A stretch of DNA of 64,000 bases from Methanobacterium_B sp963703015. GTDB lineage: Archaea > Methanobacteriota > Methanobacteria > Methanobacteriales > Methanobacteriaceae. The translations under genes were made by a program, and so were the position numbers. The stretch lies in NCBI GenBank assembly GCA_963703015.1, contig OY969779.1, forward strand, positions 868,001 through 932,000, in the 5' to 3' direction. The notes below the pieces were generated by a model. That model worked only from the letters and a program-made list of their open reading frames with translations. It was not told where the DNA came from and made no database searches. Positions 1 through 7,475 of the stretch are shown here, one piece after another (positions within the stretch are counted from its first letter, which is position 1; each line of letters opens with the position of its first letter).

Positions 1-15
1 TATTCCCATTTTCAT
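1..15 (-). CDS. 5-prime end of an unidentified gene (cut by window edge)
   Basis: On the minus strand an ATG at 15-13 begins an open frame of five codons (M-K-M-G-I) that runs off the window. A GGGTGATG ribosome binding site lies about five bases upstream, which suggests a real start. Too little is present to say what it encodes. It would be transcribed in the same direction as mch, about 90 bases downstream of it. Confidence 0.4.
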
Positions 16-106
16 TTTTTCATCACCCTAAAAATTATAAATGTTTGATGCTCGTGGATTTGATTGTAAAAAGAATAGAATAAATAGAATTTAAGGTTAA
101 ATTACC

Positions 107-1069
107 TTAAATTCCGAAGGATTTCTTGAGAAGTTCAACATTAACTGCTCCGGCCCTGTATGTTTTTCCGGTTCTCATATCGTTAATAACTACTTCTGCA
201 GGTGCAAACATTCCCTTGTCTATTTTGTAGAAGTCAAATTCAGCTTCTTTAAAGACATCGAAGAATGGTTTTCCATATCCTTCAGATGATGAGGATGGTA
301 ACTGTTCTGCTAATGCTTTAATATCGTCACCTTCTTCAGATTCAACGTAGTAGTAGGTCCTTCCACCGAATAGAACTGCATCATTGGTTTTTCCCATTGC
401 TTTAAGTCCATCTGGGTCTACTGGTGCGATTGGAGCTATTCCTGCTGCGTGTTTAACCTTTTTCACATCGAAGTTTAAAAATTCGAGCATTTTGTAGGTA
501 CCGTTTTCAACCACCCTTCCTGCGATCTGTATGGATCCCACGAGTGATGATGTTGGTGCTACTAGGAGGTAAACATCCTCTGATTTAACACCACATTCAG
601 ATGCTATGTTATCTGCAACATCTTCTCCAGGTAACTTGTCAGCTTCAAGTGTTAGTATTGCTATGTCTGCATCGTCTTTGTAATCAATTTCTTCGTAGGT
701 TTCAGCAGGTTTTAGTGAGAGAGCCCTTGCAGGTCCAGAACCAAGTGCAAAGAAGTCACCAACACTCACTGACCATCCTGCCTTTTGAGCTCCTAGTGTG
801 GAGATTGCAGGAAAATTAGTCTTTACCTTAACTGAAGGAATTGCAAAGTTTTCTGAGAGATCTCCAGGAATGGATATTCCCACCTCTGCAAGTCCACCTA
901 AACAGATCTTTGTGTAGAGTTCACCAGCTTTAAAACTTCCAGAAACATTAACACCACAATCCAAAACTGTTGAACCATTTTCAAGTTTGGAAACTGCTAT
1001 GCCTATGTCGTCTGCATTTTCAATCATGTAGTCTACTGTTTTTTTTGCTTCGAGATTGACGCTTACCAT
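107..1069 (-). CDS. mch: Methenyltetrahydromethanopterin cyclohydrolase
   Basis: Interconverts N5-formyl-H4MPT and N5,N10-methenyl-H4MPT, a cytoplasmic step of CO2 reduction to methane. The 320-residue protein has the full family length and a recognisable N-terminus (MVSVNLEAKKTVDYMIENAD), plus the Gly-rich stretch around GDFFALGSGPARAL typical of Mch. The ATG follows an AAAGGTGAAATA ribosome binding site. It is the last gene of a same-strand run DUF1890-DUF1894-metE-thyA-mch. A 179-base gap before it leaves room for its own promoter. Its neighbours share the H4MPT one-carbon pool: ThyA uses a methylene and MetE a methyl group. Assignment is close to certain. Confidence 0.97.
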   Translation of the reverse strand: MVSVNLEAKKTVDYMIENADDIGIAVSKLENGSTVLDCGVNVSGSFKAGELYTKICLGGLAEVGISIPGDLSENFAIPSVKVKTNFPAISTLGAQKAGWSVSVGDFFALGSGPARALSLKPAETYEEIDYKDDADIAILTLEADKLPGEDVADNIASECGVKSEDVYLLVAPTSSLVGSIQIAGRVVENGTYKMLEFLNFDVKKVKHAAGIAPIAPVDPDGLKAMGKTNDAVLFGGRTYYYVESEEGDDIKALAEQLPSSSSEGYGKPFFDVFKEAEFDFYKIDKGMFAPAEVVINDMRTGKTYRAGAVNVELLKKSFGI

Positions 1070-1248
1070 TATTTCACCTTTTAAGATTAAATTATAAATT
1101 AAAATTACTTGGGATGTTGTATGTGTTTAAACTTACGATTTCAATTTTTAACTTACACAGTAAAATAGATTTAGTTTTGTTTATTGTATTAAAAAATTAA
1201 ATTTCAATCAAGCCTGAATTGTTAAAAATAAAGGGAATATGAAAGTAA

Positions 1249-1866
1249 TTAGGTAGATTCTGCTTCTTTGAAGTTAACCTCGTATATGTGGGCACTTATT
1301 GAGTGTATGGTTAAGGTTCCGAGTTTGGATCCTGTTTCCTCTGCTACGTACTTGGCCAGGTTTGAGAGTCCTACAGCATTGGGAAACCATGCACCGTAGA
1401 TATCATGTGATCTCCAAAGTCCTGTTGTGTGAAGTTCACCGTCCCTTATTTTAAAGTCCACAAGCATCATGCATGGAACTTCATCATTCTTGGTGTCAAC
1501 TAAAGGATCCCAGGTTATTGAGATGGCTCTTCTTGATTCTTTAAAATTATTAAGACGCATCACTGCTTCTTGAATCTGGTCGATTCCTCCAAAATGTGCT
1601 CTGAGCCTGTTTCCATAGGTGTATACAAAGCCCTGTTTATCCCCGCTTAAGAATTGTTCAGAGTACTTGTCCAGTTTTTCACCTGTCCAGAAGTAACCTT
1701 CAGGTGATTCTGTGTTGGATGGATCAGTTACATTTACAACTGTATTCAATAATTCCTTGGTAACAGAACCCCGTTCATCCTTTATTTCTACACCATTCGA
1801 TACTATTTTCTTTACTAATGATTCCCATCCTTTTTTTATGGTTGGAACCTTGATCATTACAGCCAT
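1249..1866 (-). CDS. thyA: Archaeal thymidylate synthase
   Basis: Makes dTMP from dUMP with a methylene-pterin donor, presumably methylene-H4MPT in this methanogen (inference). The 205-residue protein is the short archaeal form. The catalytic Cys is C132 in VPCMMLVDF, followed by the phosphate-binding WRSHD (R152, S153, D155) and the substrate Asn in FPNAVG (N163). The start overlaps the end of metE: ATG at 1866 runs over the metE TAA, and a second ATG at 1857 forms a TAATG junction, so either start is possible. The overlap indicates co-translation with metE. Confidence 0.92.
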   Translation of the reverse strand: MAVMIKVPTIKKGWESLVKKIVSNGVEIKDERGSVTKELLNTVVNVTDPSNTESPEGYFWTGEKLDKYSEQFLSGDKQGFVYTYGNRLRAHFGGIDQIQEAVMRLNNFKESRRAISITWDPLVDTKNDEVPCMMLVDFKIRDGELHTTGLWRSHDIYGAWFPNAVGLSNLAKYVAEETGSKLGTLTIHSISAHIYEVNFKEAEST

Positions 1867-2831
1867 GACACTGTCTCCTTCATTTTTTTAAGTTTAAGTT
1901 GGGCTATTTCCCTTGGAAGCATTCTCATACCACAGTCTGGATCGATCATCATGTTTTCTTTCCCGACTATATCTATGCCTTTCTTCACAAGATTTGAAAC
2001 CTGCTCAACAGTTTCTACAACATCGGTTTTGGTGTCTAAACATCCGAAACCTATTTTTTTAGAGCCTTTGTACTCTGTTTTTAGAGCTTCGATGTTTGAA
2101 TCAACACCTGCAAATTCACAGTCAATAATTTGAACAGGAAATTTAAGAATGTCTCCAAGCACTTCTCCCACATCTCCACAGACATGCATGGCAACAGGCA
2201 CCTTCAGATCTGCACTGATGGTTTTTATGGCTTCCTTTGCAACCTTAAGATCAGCAATTCCTGTTGATAAGAATGGTTCATCGATCTGGATCATTCCTGC
2301 ACCTGCTGCTTCCAGTTCCTTGGCCTCTTTTTTAAGGGCTTGTGCCATATCCAGAATTATCTTGGATTTATTATCCTTCTTATAAAAATCAAGTATTCTG
2401 CTTGAGAGAACCAGAGTTGTGGGTCCTGTTACAATTCCTTTAACACCCTTGTAAGAATGGTTCAGATCGTTTCCATCCATGAGGGGTTCGCTGTTTTTGA
2501 AATTTTCAGAGATATTTTCAGCAGTTTTTATGGCTAGCTTCATATCTGCCGCACCTATGGATCCATTTAATGCCCTGATCTTTCCATTGATTCCGGGAAC
2601 ATCGTCCTCAACTGTCATTCCAGGAAGTTTTTTGGCGAATATTTCTACCATATCGCCTCTGACCTGTCCATCAGACACGATATCCACACCAGCCAGTATT
2701 TGATCCTTCACTGCTATTTCCAGGGAGGGTTTGAATTCATCGTAACTCCCAAAGAGCTTTGAAATTTTGGTACCGAAGGTTTGTGTTTGGGTTTCAACCA
2801 CAGGATAACTGCCCACTACTGTTGTTAACAT
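1857..2831 (-). CDS. metE: Core-type (archaeal MetE) methionine synthase
   Basis: Transfers a methyl group to homocysteine to give methionine. In methanogens the donor is thought to be a methylcorrinoid rather than methyl-folate. The protein has only the C-terminal catalytic barrel of MetE. Numbered from the ATG at 2831, the likely zinc ligands are H216 and C218 (MHVCGD) and C300 (DPDCGM). I chose this ATG because family members begin MxTTVVGSYP and an AAGGA lies about 11 bases upstream. The longer frame from 2858 has no ribosome binding site. The gene sits between DUF1894 (49 bases upstream) and thyA (overlapping). Confidence 0.92.
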   Translation of the reverse strand: MLTTVVGSYPVVETQTQTFGTKISKLFGSYDEFKPSLEIAVKDQILAGVDIVSDGQVRGDMVEIFAKKLPGMTVEDDVPGINGKIRALNGSIGAADMKLAIKTAENISENFKNSEPLMDGNDLNHSYKGVKGIVTGPTTLVLSSRILDFYKKDNKSKIILDMAQALKKEAKELEAAGAGMIQIDEPFLSTGIADLKVAKEAIKTISADLKVPVAMHVCGDVGEVLGDILKFPVQIIDCEFAGVDSNIEALKTEYKGSKKIGFGCLDTKTDVVETVEQVSNLVKKGIDIVGKENMMIDPDCGMRMLPREIAQLKLKKMKETVSWL

Positions 2832-2879
2832 ATTTTTATTAGTCCTTATTAGATCCATTTGATATTATTAAATTTTTTT

Positions 2880-3188
2880 TTAATCCTTGATTGCAGAGGA
2901 TCTGATCTTTTCTATTTCATCCTTCTCAAGTGGAAGTTCAACCACCGCAGTTCCATGACAGGGTTTGGTGTAGGGAAGTGTAACTTTAGATTCAGAATCA
3001 TTTATTCCAATAGGTATTGGAGGTATTCCAATTATTCTTGCACCTAAAATCTTTTCTCCAGCATTCACATACACCCTCGTGGGTGAATGTTTTTCAATCA
3101 CTTTTTTAGCCTCTTTAAACCCTGTGTTTTTAATGAGAATTTTGTAATCCTCAGATTGTTGCAGGTGCTGTTCTAAACAGAAAGACAT
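2880..3188 (-). CDS. DUF1894 family protein
   Basis: A 102-residue protein of a small methanogen family (DUF1894). A central stretch around YVNAGEKILGARIIGIPPIPIG and a Cys in KPCHG are the most distinctive parts. There is no signal peptide or membrane segment, so it is presumably cytoplasmic. It lies 2 bases after the DUF1890 gene and just before metE, so it is almost certainly in the same transcript. Its function is unknown. The constant company of core MetE suggests a role in methyl transfer or corrinoid-protein interaction, which is inference. Confidence 0.8.
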   Translation of the reverse strand: MSFCLEQHLQQSEDYKILIKNTGFKEAKKVIEKHSPTRVYVNAGEKILGARIIGIPPIPIGINDSESKVTLPYTKPCHGTAVVELPLEKDEIEKIRSSAIKD

Positions 3189-3190
3189 TT

Positions 3191-3652
3191 TTAATCCTCC
3201 AGTGATTTTATGTAACGGTCAACTTTAACCCTTAATGGAGTTGGATTATGGTAAGCCCTTGCTGAAATTATTTCTGAATCTGTGCTTTCTTGAACATCTT
3301 TTATAAACTTTTCAAGCAGGTCAATATCCTTTTCAAATACCAAGGCCACTGATTTTGTGTTTAAAATATGGTAGAATGTAACGAAGTAGGCTGTTGCAGC
3401 ATCTTTGTGAACAAAACCAAAGAGCAGATCATATTCATTTTCCTTCAGGTTTTCAAGACAAGATTCAATATCTACCTTATTTGTTACATAGACACTTTCT
3501 GGATCTGACACTTCCAGCAGCTTCATTGCAGATGGTGTGCTGGCAACTGTGACATCATACCCTATTTCTTTGAGTTTGTAAGTAGTATAAACTGCCAGAG
3601 GGGTTTGTGAAGGTGCTTCAGGACATCCTAAAAGTATTAAAGCTTTTTTCAT
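3191..3652 (-). CDS. DUF1890 family protein
   Basis: A 153-residue cytoplasmic protein of the methanogen family DUF1890. It starts with a Rossmann-like strand-loop (KKALILLGCPEAPSQ) and alternates short strands and helices through the rest, suggesting a small nucleotide- or cofactor-binding fold. The single Cys at position 10 follows the first strand. The ATG is preceded by GGAGG at 7 bases. It is the first gene of the C1 operon (DUF1890-DUF1894-metE-thyA), and the DNA upstream carries two inverted repeats. No biochemical function is known to me. Confidence 0.8.
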   Translation of the reverse strand: MKKALILLGCPEAPSQTPLAVYTTYKLKEIGYDVTVASTPSAMKLLEVSDPESVYVTNKVDIESCLENLKENEYDLLFGFVHKDAATAYFVTFYHILNTKSVALVFEKDIDLLEKFIKDVQESTDSEIISARAYHNPTPLRVKVDRYIKSLED

Positions 3653-3696
3653 TGAATTCCTCCATTTATAATGATAAATATTTCTTTAAGATTCTG

Positions 3697-3760
3697 CCCA
3701 CTTTATCAATGAAATGTGGGGCGAAATTATAAAGAGTAGATTAGTTGATGATCTAATCTA
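3697..3760 (-). promoter_or_regulatory. Promoter/operator region of the C1 (DUF1890-metE) operon
   Basis: Three elements sit upstream of the operon start. A perfect inverted repeat, TAGATTAG-N8-CTAATCTA, occupies 3737-3760. A TATA-like box TTTATAAT lies on the minus strand at 3733-3726. A second, slightly imperfect repeat, GCCC(C)AC/GTGGGC with flanking A/T pairs, lies at 3697-3722. The second repeat would overlap the predicted transcription start about 25 bases downstream of the TATA box. The layout looks like operator sites, but the first repeat could instead be the terminator of the GNAT gene ending at 3792. Confidence 0.4.
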
Positions 3761-3791
3761 TATATTATATTTTAATAAGTTTATGACTTTT

Positions 3792-4280
3792 TCACAGTGC
3801 TTTGATAAATATAATTTTGTCTTGATCTGGCCCATCATACTCTTTGTAAACATTTAAACCCTCTGATTCAACTGTTTCAGGGGATTTATACGATTTAAAA
3901 CCCATTTTAAGATAGAAATTAATGGATATTTTGTTGTGTGGTTTGGTTACAAGTTTAATTTTTTTACAACCCTCCTCGGATACAGTTTCTCCAAATAGAT
4001 TTATAAGACTTTTTCCCATCCCATTACCCCTTAAATCAGGATCTAAACATAGTAGATGGATGTAACTTTCTTCTGGATCATCTTGTGAAATAAATCCCAA
4101 TAAAAAACCTAGAATTTTATGAGTAGCAGTGTCTTCAACCACAAATGATGTTTTCTTAAAATGTCGTGTGAATAAATGGTAAACAGCGTTGGGCATGGTT
4201 GACATATGCCCACAGTTCTCAGCTAACTTTGCAACTCCCATAAAATCATCTGGAACAACGTTTCTAATATCTAAATTCAT
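3792..4280 (-). CDS. GNAT-family N-acetyltransferase
   Basis: A 162-residue acetyl-CoA-dependent acetyltransferase. The acetyl-CoA loop is visible as DLRGNGMGKSLI (the R/Q-x-x-G-x-G/A type), followed by the strand-helix with NFYLKMGFK that closes the GNAT fold. The start follows AGGAGG at 6 bases. The gene appears to stand alone between the C1 operon and tRNA-Ala. The substrate cannot be read from the sequence. It could act on a protein N-terminus, an amine or an antibiotic-like small molecule. Confidence 0.8.
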   Translation of the reverse strand: MNLDIRNVVPDDFMGVAKLAENCGHMSTMPNAVYHLFTRHFKKTSFVVEDTATHKILGFLLGFISQDDPEESYIHLLCLDPDLRGNGMGKSLINLFGETVSEEGCKKIKLVTKPHNKISINFYLKMGFKSYKSPETVESEGLNVYKEYDGPDQDKIIFIKAL

Positions 4281-4355
4281 GATCTTCCTCCTAGGGTTTT
4301 GGAATTTTTGAAAAATTCAGTAACTTTAAATAGCACAACGTCAAAGTTCATATGC

Positions 4356-4430
<75 letters not shown>

Positions 4431-4519
4431 CTTATTTTAACAATAAAATCAGTTATTATCTAGTTTTAGTTCAATTTTTTGATTCTTTAAAAAAAGATAT
4501 ACAGTAAATATGAGTTTTT

Positions 4520-5173
4520 TTACTGTTTCATGAAAGTTTCTAGGGAACTTATTATTTCATCAAGCCCTTGACCAGTTTTAAGGCTGCTTTTAATTACCTT
4601 CACATCAGGATTTAATATTTTAACATCTGCAACCATTTTATCCTGATCTGCTCCAACAGCATCTGCTATATCCACCTTGTTGATAACAACTAGATCTGCA
4701 TTTTGGAATATTAGGGGATGTTTTTCAACTGTGTCATCACCTTCACTGACACTTATAACAACCATCCTGATGTGGGAGCCCAGATCAAAGTCAACTGGAC
4801 ATATCAGGTTTCCAACATTTTCAATGAAGAGAAGATCGATGGATTCAAGGGGAAGATCTCCAAATGCGTGTTTCACAAGGTGGGCATCCAAATGACATTC
4901 CTTTCCAGTGTTTAAACCCACAACTGGAATATCATACTGCTCAAATCTTCCAGCATCATACTTACTTATGACATCCCCTGCAATTACCCCTATGTTGTGG
5001 TCCATTTTTTGTATGAGAGTTTCAATAAGTGATGTTTTACCTGATCCTATTGCTCCTAAAACATCCACAGAAAATACATCTGAATCATCCAGGATCTTCT
5101 GATTTTTTCCTGCTAGCTTACTGTTTGCCACCATGATGTCGTGTTGAATTTCTACATCTGCAATTTTATGCAT
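4520..5173 (-). CDS. hypB: Hydrogenase nickel incorporation GTPase HypB
   Basis: GTPase that delivers nickel to NiFe hydrogenases together with HypA. From the first ATG of the frame (5179) the P-loop is GAIGSGKTS (residues 42-50). The metal-binding pair C95/H96 lies in KECHLDAH, a further Cys in LICPVD, and the G4 motif is NKVD. The ATG at 5173 is preferred because it gives the usual MHKIADVE start and sits 8 bases after a GAGGGGG site. It overlaps the end of hypA by 8 bases, so the two are translationally coupled. There is no N-terminal His-rich nickel-storage stretch. Confidence 0.95.
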   Translation of the reverse strand: MHKIADVEIQHDIMVANSKLAGKNQKILDDSDVFSVDVLGAIGSGKTSLIETLIQKMDHNIGVIAGDVISKYDAGRFEQYDIPVVGLNTGKECHLDAHLVKHAFGDLPLESIDLLFIENVGNLICPVDFDLGSHIRMVVISVSEGDDTVEKHPLIFQNADLVVINKVDIADAVGADQDKMVADVKILNPDVKVIKSSLKTGQGLDEIISSLETFMKQ

Positions 5174-5552
5174 CTTCATCCCCCTCTTCCTTTTCTATTT
5201 TGATATTTTTAACGTTACATTCCCTTCCTGCGGTTACTTCGATATTCCTTTCTCCGCACTCAGGACATTTAACAATTGCCAAGTAATGATCTGAACCCTC
5301 CATGTTTGGAGGACCTGCGTATTCACATTCATTACATTTGATCTCAACTGGCACTTCCACTATGTTGATTTCTGCCCCTTCAAGAAGGGTGTTTTCAACG
5401 AGTACATCCAGAAGGAATTTTAGCTGTTCTGGATTGAGCATTGTGAGTTTACCAATTTCTATGGTAACTTCCAGTACTTCTGCAGCATCATTCTTCTCAG
5501 CCACATCCAAAACTGTTTTTACCATGGCATCAGCCATTGAAAGTTCGTGCAT
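5166..5552 (-). CDS. hypA: Hydrogenase nickel chaperone HypA
   Basis: Zinc- and nickel-binding partner of HypB in hydrogenase maturation. The protein starts MHEL, which supplies the N-terminal nickel site with H2. The structural zinc site is formed by two CxxC pairs, C73/C76 and C96/C99. At 128 residues it is slightly longer than the bacterial form, with an acidic tail. It is the first gene of the hypAB pair, divergent from prs across about 210 bases. A nikR gene lies about 10 kb away. Confidence 0.96.
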   Translation of the reverse strand: MHELSMADAMVKTVLDVAEKNDAAEVLEVTIEIGKLTMLNPEQLKFLLDVLVENTLLEGAEINIVEVPVEIKCNECEYAGPPNMEGSDHYLAIVKCPECGERNIEVTAGRECNVKNIKIEKEEGDEDA

Positions 5553-5601
5553 TAAGCCACCTCTTATTTAATAAAATTTTGCTTCATTCGATGTCCTACT
5601 A

Positions 5602-5634
<33 letters not shown>

Positions 5635-5765
5635 TCTGAATTGATAAAAAAAATATCAACCCAAATGGTCACAGATAAATAGTGTGTAGAGTAATTTATG
5701 TTCATGACTTTAAAATGTTGTATTGATGATTATACTAAATTTACCAATGAAGAAAGGTGGTTTTT

Positions 5766-6632
5766 TTGTTAATAGGAGGATCTGCATCTCAAAAATTGGC
5801 TGCTAAAGTGGCCAGGGAATTGGACCAAAAATTAAACCCCATTGAAACCAGAAGGTTTCCAGATGGGGAACGTTACCTAAGAATAAAGGGAGAAGTCAAG
5901 GATGAAGCTGTTGTTATTCAATCCACAGGCCATCCTCAAGATGCAAATTTAATGGAATTATTTTTAATGCTCAAAAATCTTAAGAGTCTCGGTGTTGAAA
6001 GAATAAGAGTTGTTATACCCTACTTTGGATATGGTAGGCAGGAAAGAAGATTTAAAAGTGGGGAAGCTGTTTCTGCAGTGATAGTTTCAGAGCTGCTTGA
6101 AGCCGCCGGTGCTTCAGAGATTTACTCCATAAACTTCCATGAAAAAAATATCAAGGAATTCTTCAACATTCCAGTGCATGAAATATCTGCAATGCCACTC
6201 ATAGCTAATTACATAGATAAAACCATGAACAACCCACTGATACTTGGACCTGATAAAGGTGCTTTGGGATTTGCAGAGGAAGTATCTGAAATTCTTGGCT
6301 GTGAATGTGATCATCTTGAAAAGGTCAGGATATCACCAGAACATGTTGAAACCAAACCAAAACATATTGATGTGGATGGAAGGGAAGTTGTTATAATCGA
6401 TGATATCATCAGTACAGGTGGTACAATAGTAAATGCAACTAAGATATTGAAGGATCTTGGAGCTAAAAAGGTTGTTGTTGGATGTGTACACCCAGTACTT
6501 GTGGAGGATGCTCTTCTAAAAATATTTGCAGCAGGGGTTGATGATGTGTTTTCAACAGACACCCTAAGATCAGATGTGAGCAATATTTCGGTTGCACCAT
6601 TGGTTGCAGCATGTCTTAAAAAGTTTGAATGA
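5766..6632 (+). CDS. prs: Ribose-phosphate pyrophosphokinase
   Basis: Makes PRPP from ribose 5-phosphate and ATP for nucleotide and pterin synthesis. The PRPP-binding loop VVIIDDIISTGGTIV, the N-terminal IGGSASQ and the FPDGERYLR stretch identify it. At about 288 residues it is the short archaeal type. No normal ATG is present. GTG at 5757 is possible, but TTG at 5766 is preferred because AAGGTGG (5754-5760) sits five bases before it and gives the usual (M)LIGGSAS start. Confidence 0.95.
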   Translation: MLIGGSASQKLAAKVARELDQKLNPIETRRFPDGERYLRIKGEVKDEAVVIQSTGHPQDANLMELFLMLKNLKSLGVERIRVVIPYFGYGRQERRFKSGEAVSAVIVSELLEAAGASEIYSINFHEKNIKEFFNIPVHEISAMPLIANYIDKTMNNPLILGPDKGALGFAEEVSEILGCECDHLEKVRISPEHVETKPKHIDVDGREVVIIDDIISTGGTIVNATKILKDLGAKKVVVGCVHPVLVEDALLKIFAAGVDDVFSTDTLRSDVSNISVAPLVAACLKKFE

Positions 6633-6807
6633 AAATTTTTTAAAACATTACCTTCATTTTTTTTGACAATTCCAGTAATCTTAAAATCAAAAATTAATTG
6701 TATAATAAATTTTATTTTAGTAATTCAGAATAGTTCTATTAATTTTAAAAAAAGATTTTAAAAATAGATAATTAATACCTAAAACAATTTGTTAAAAAAA
6801 AATATTT

Positions 6808-7389
6808 TTAGGATTTAACAAGTGGGTATGACATTAATTGGCGGGGTCTGTTATCAACACTGCAGATACCAGCAGAATCTTCTGATGGTTCAATATCTCC
6901 CCTTGAAAGTTTTTGTATGTCTTCCTTCTGATCCTCTGTGAACTCTCCGAAGAATATCTTGTTGTCCTTTGTCTGGATTATATCGTATTCAACAGGACAG
7001 TTATCTATAGATGGGACCAGTGCACATCCATTTATGCTGACATCGTGTTCCTCATCAAGGTTCCATTCAGTATCAAAGCTGACTTCATTTAACATGTCAA
7101 CGAGTGCTGTGTGATGAGCAGTCACAAATCTTCCTGTGTTATTAAAATCCACACAGGTAGCGTTGTTCACGTAGCTTGATTCACCACTCAATATGTAATT
7201 TCCCTTGGCATGTATGGTGAAGAAGGGTTCCTTTCCATTTTTATCCAGATATGAACGGATTCGTATGCCCCATTCATCTCCTTGAAAAGTTGCTTCCCTC
7301 TGGATGTACATCACACTACCGTCAGGATTGTTAACTGTTTCAATTTCAGGACTCTGCCATTTACCCTGTAAATCTTGTGTTTCTAACAT
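6808..7389 (-). CDS. APCDD1-like beta-barrel domain protein
   Basis: A 193-residue protein without signal peptide or membrane segment. Its motif order is that of the APCDD1 domain of animal Wnt inhibitors. It begins with LQGKWQSPEIE, followed by REATFQGDEWGIRIRSYLD, PFFTIHAKGNYILSGESSYV, a VDMLNEVSF segment, W then an NGC loop, and IIQTKDNKIFFGEF. Four cysteines lie in the second half. This fold binds lipophilic molecules in the animal protein. Nothing here shows a ligand. The ATG follows GAGGTC. The gene stands alone between prs and the DEAD-box helicase. Assignment is from pattern memory only. Confidence 0.6.
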   Translation of the reverse strand: MLETQDLQGKWQSPEIETVNNPDGSVMYIQREATFQGDEWGIRIRSYLDKNGKEPFFTIHAKGNYILSGESSYVNNATCVDFNNTGRFVTAHHTALVDMLNEVSFDTEWNLDEEHDVSINGCALVPSIDNCPVEYDIIQTKDNKIFFGEFTEDQKEDIQKLSRGDIEPSEDSAGICSVDNRPRQLMSYPLVKS

Positions 7390-7475
7390 TTTTTAAGACC
7401 TCTTCAATCTTAGTTTCAAGCATATTATCTGCTTGATTTCAATATTTTCTCAAAAAAAGATAAAGGATAAAGAAT

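Noticed and set aside
4436..4519. Possible attachment site next to tRNA-Ala
   Set aside because: No repeat of the tRNA 3-prime end was seen nearby, and no integrase or foreign gene block is present in the window.
5641..5659. TTGATA/TATCAA dyad with A-run between hypA and prs
   Set aside because: Only six pairs around a poly-A loop in AT-rich DNA; chance is likely, so it was not listed as an operator.
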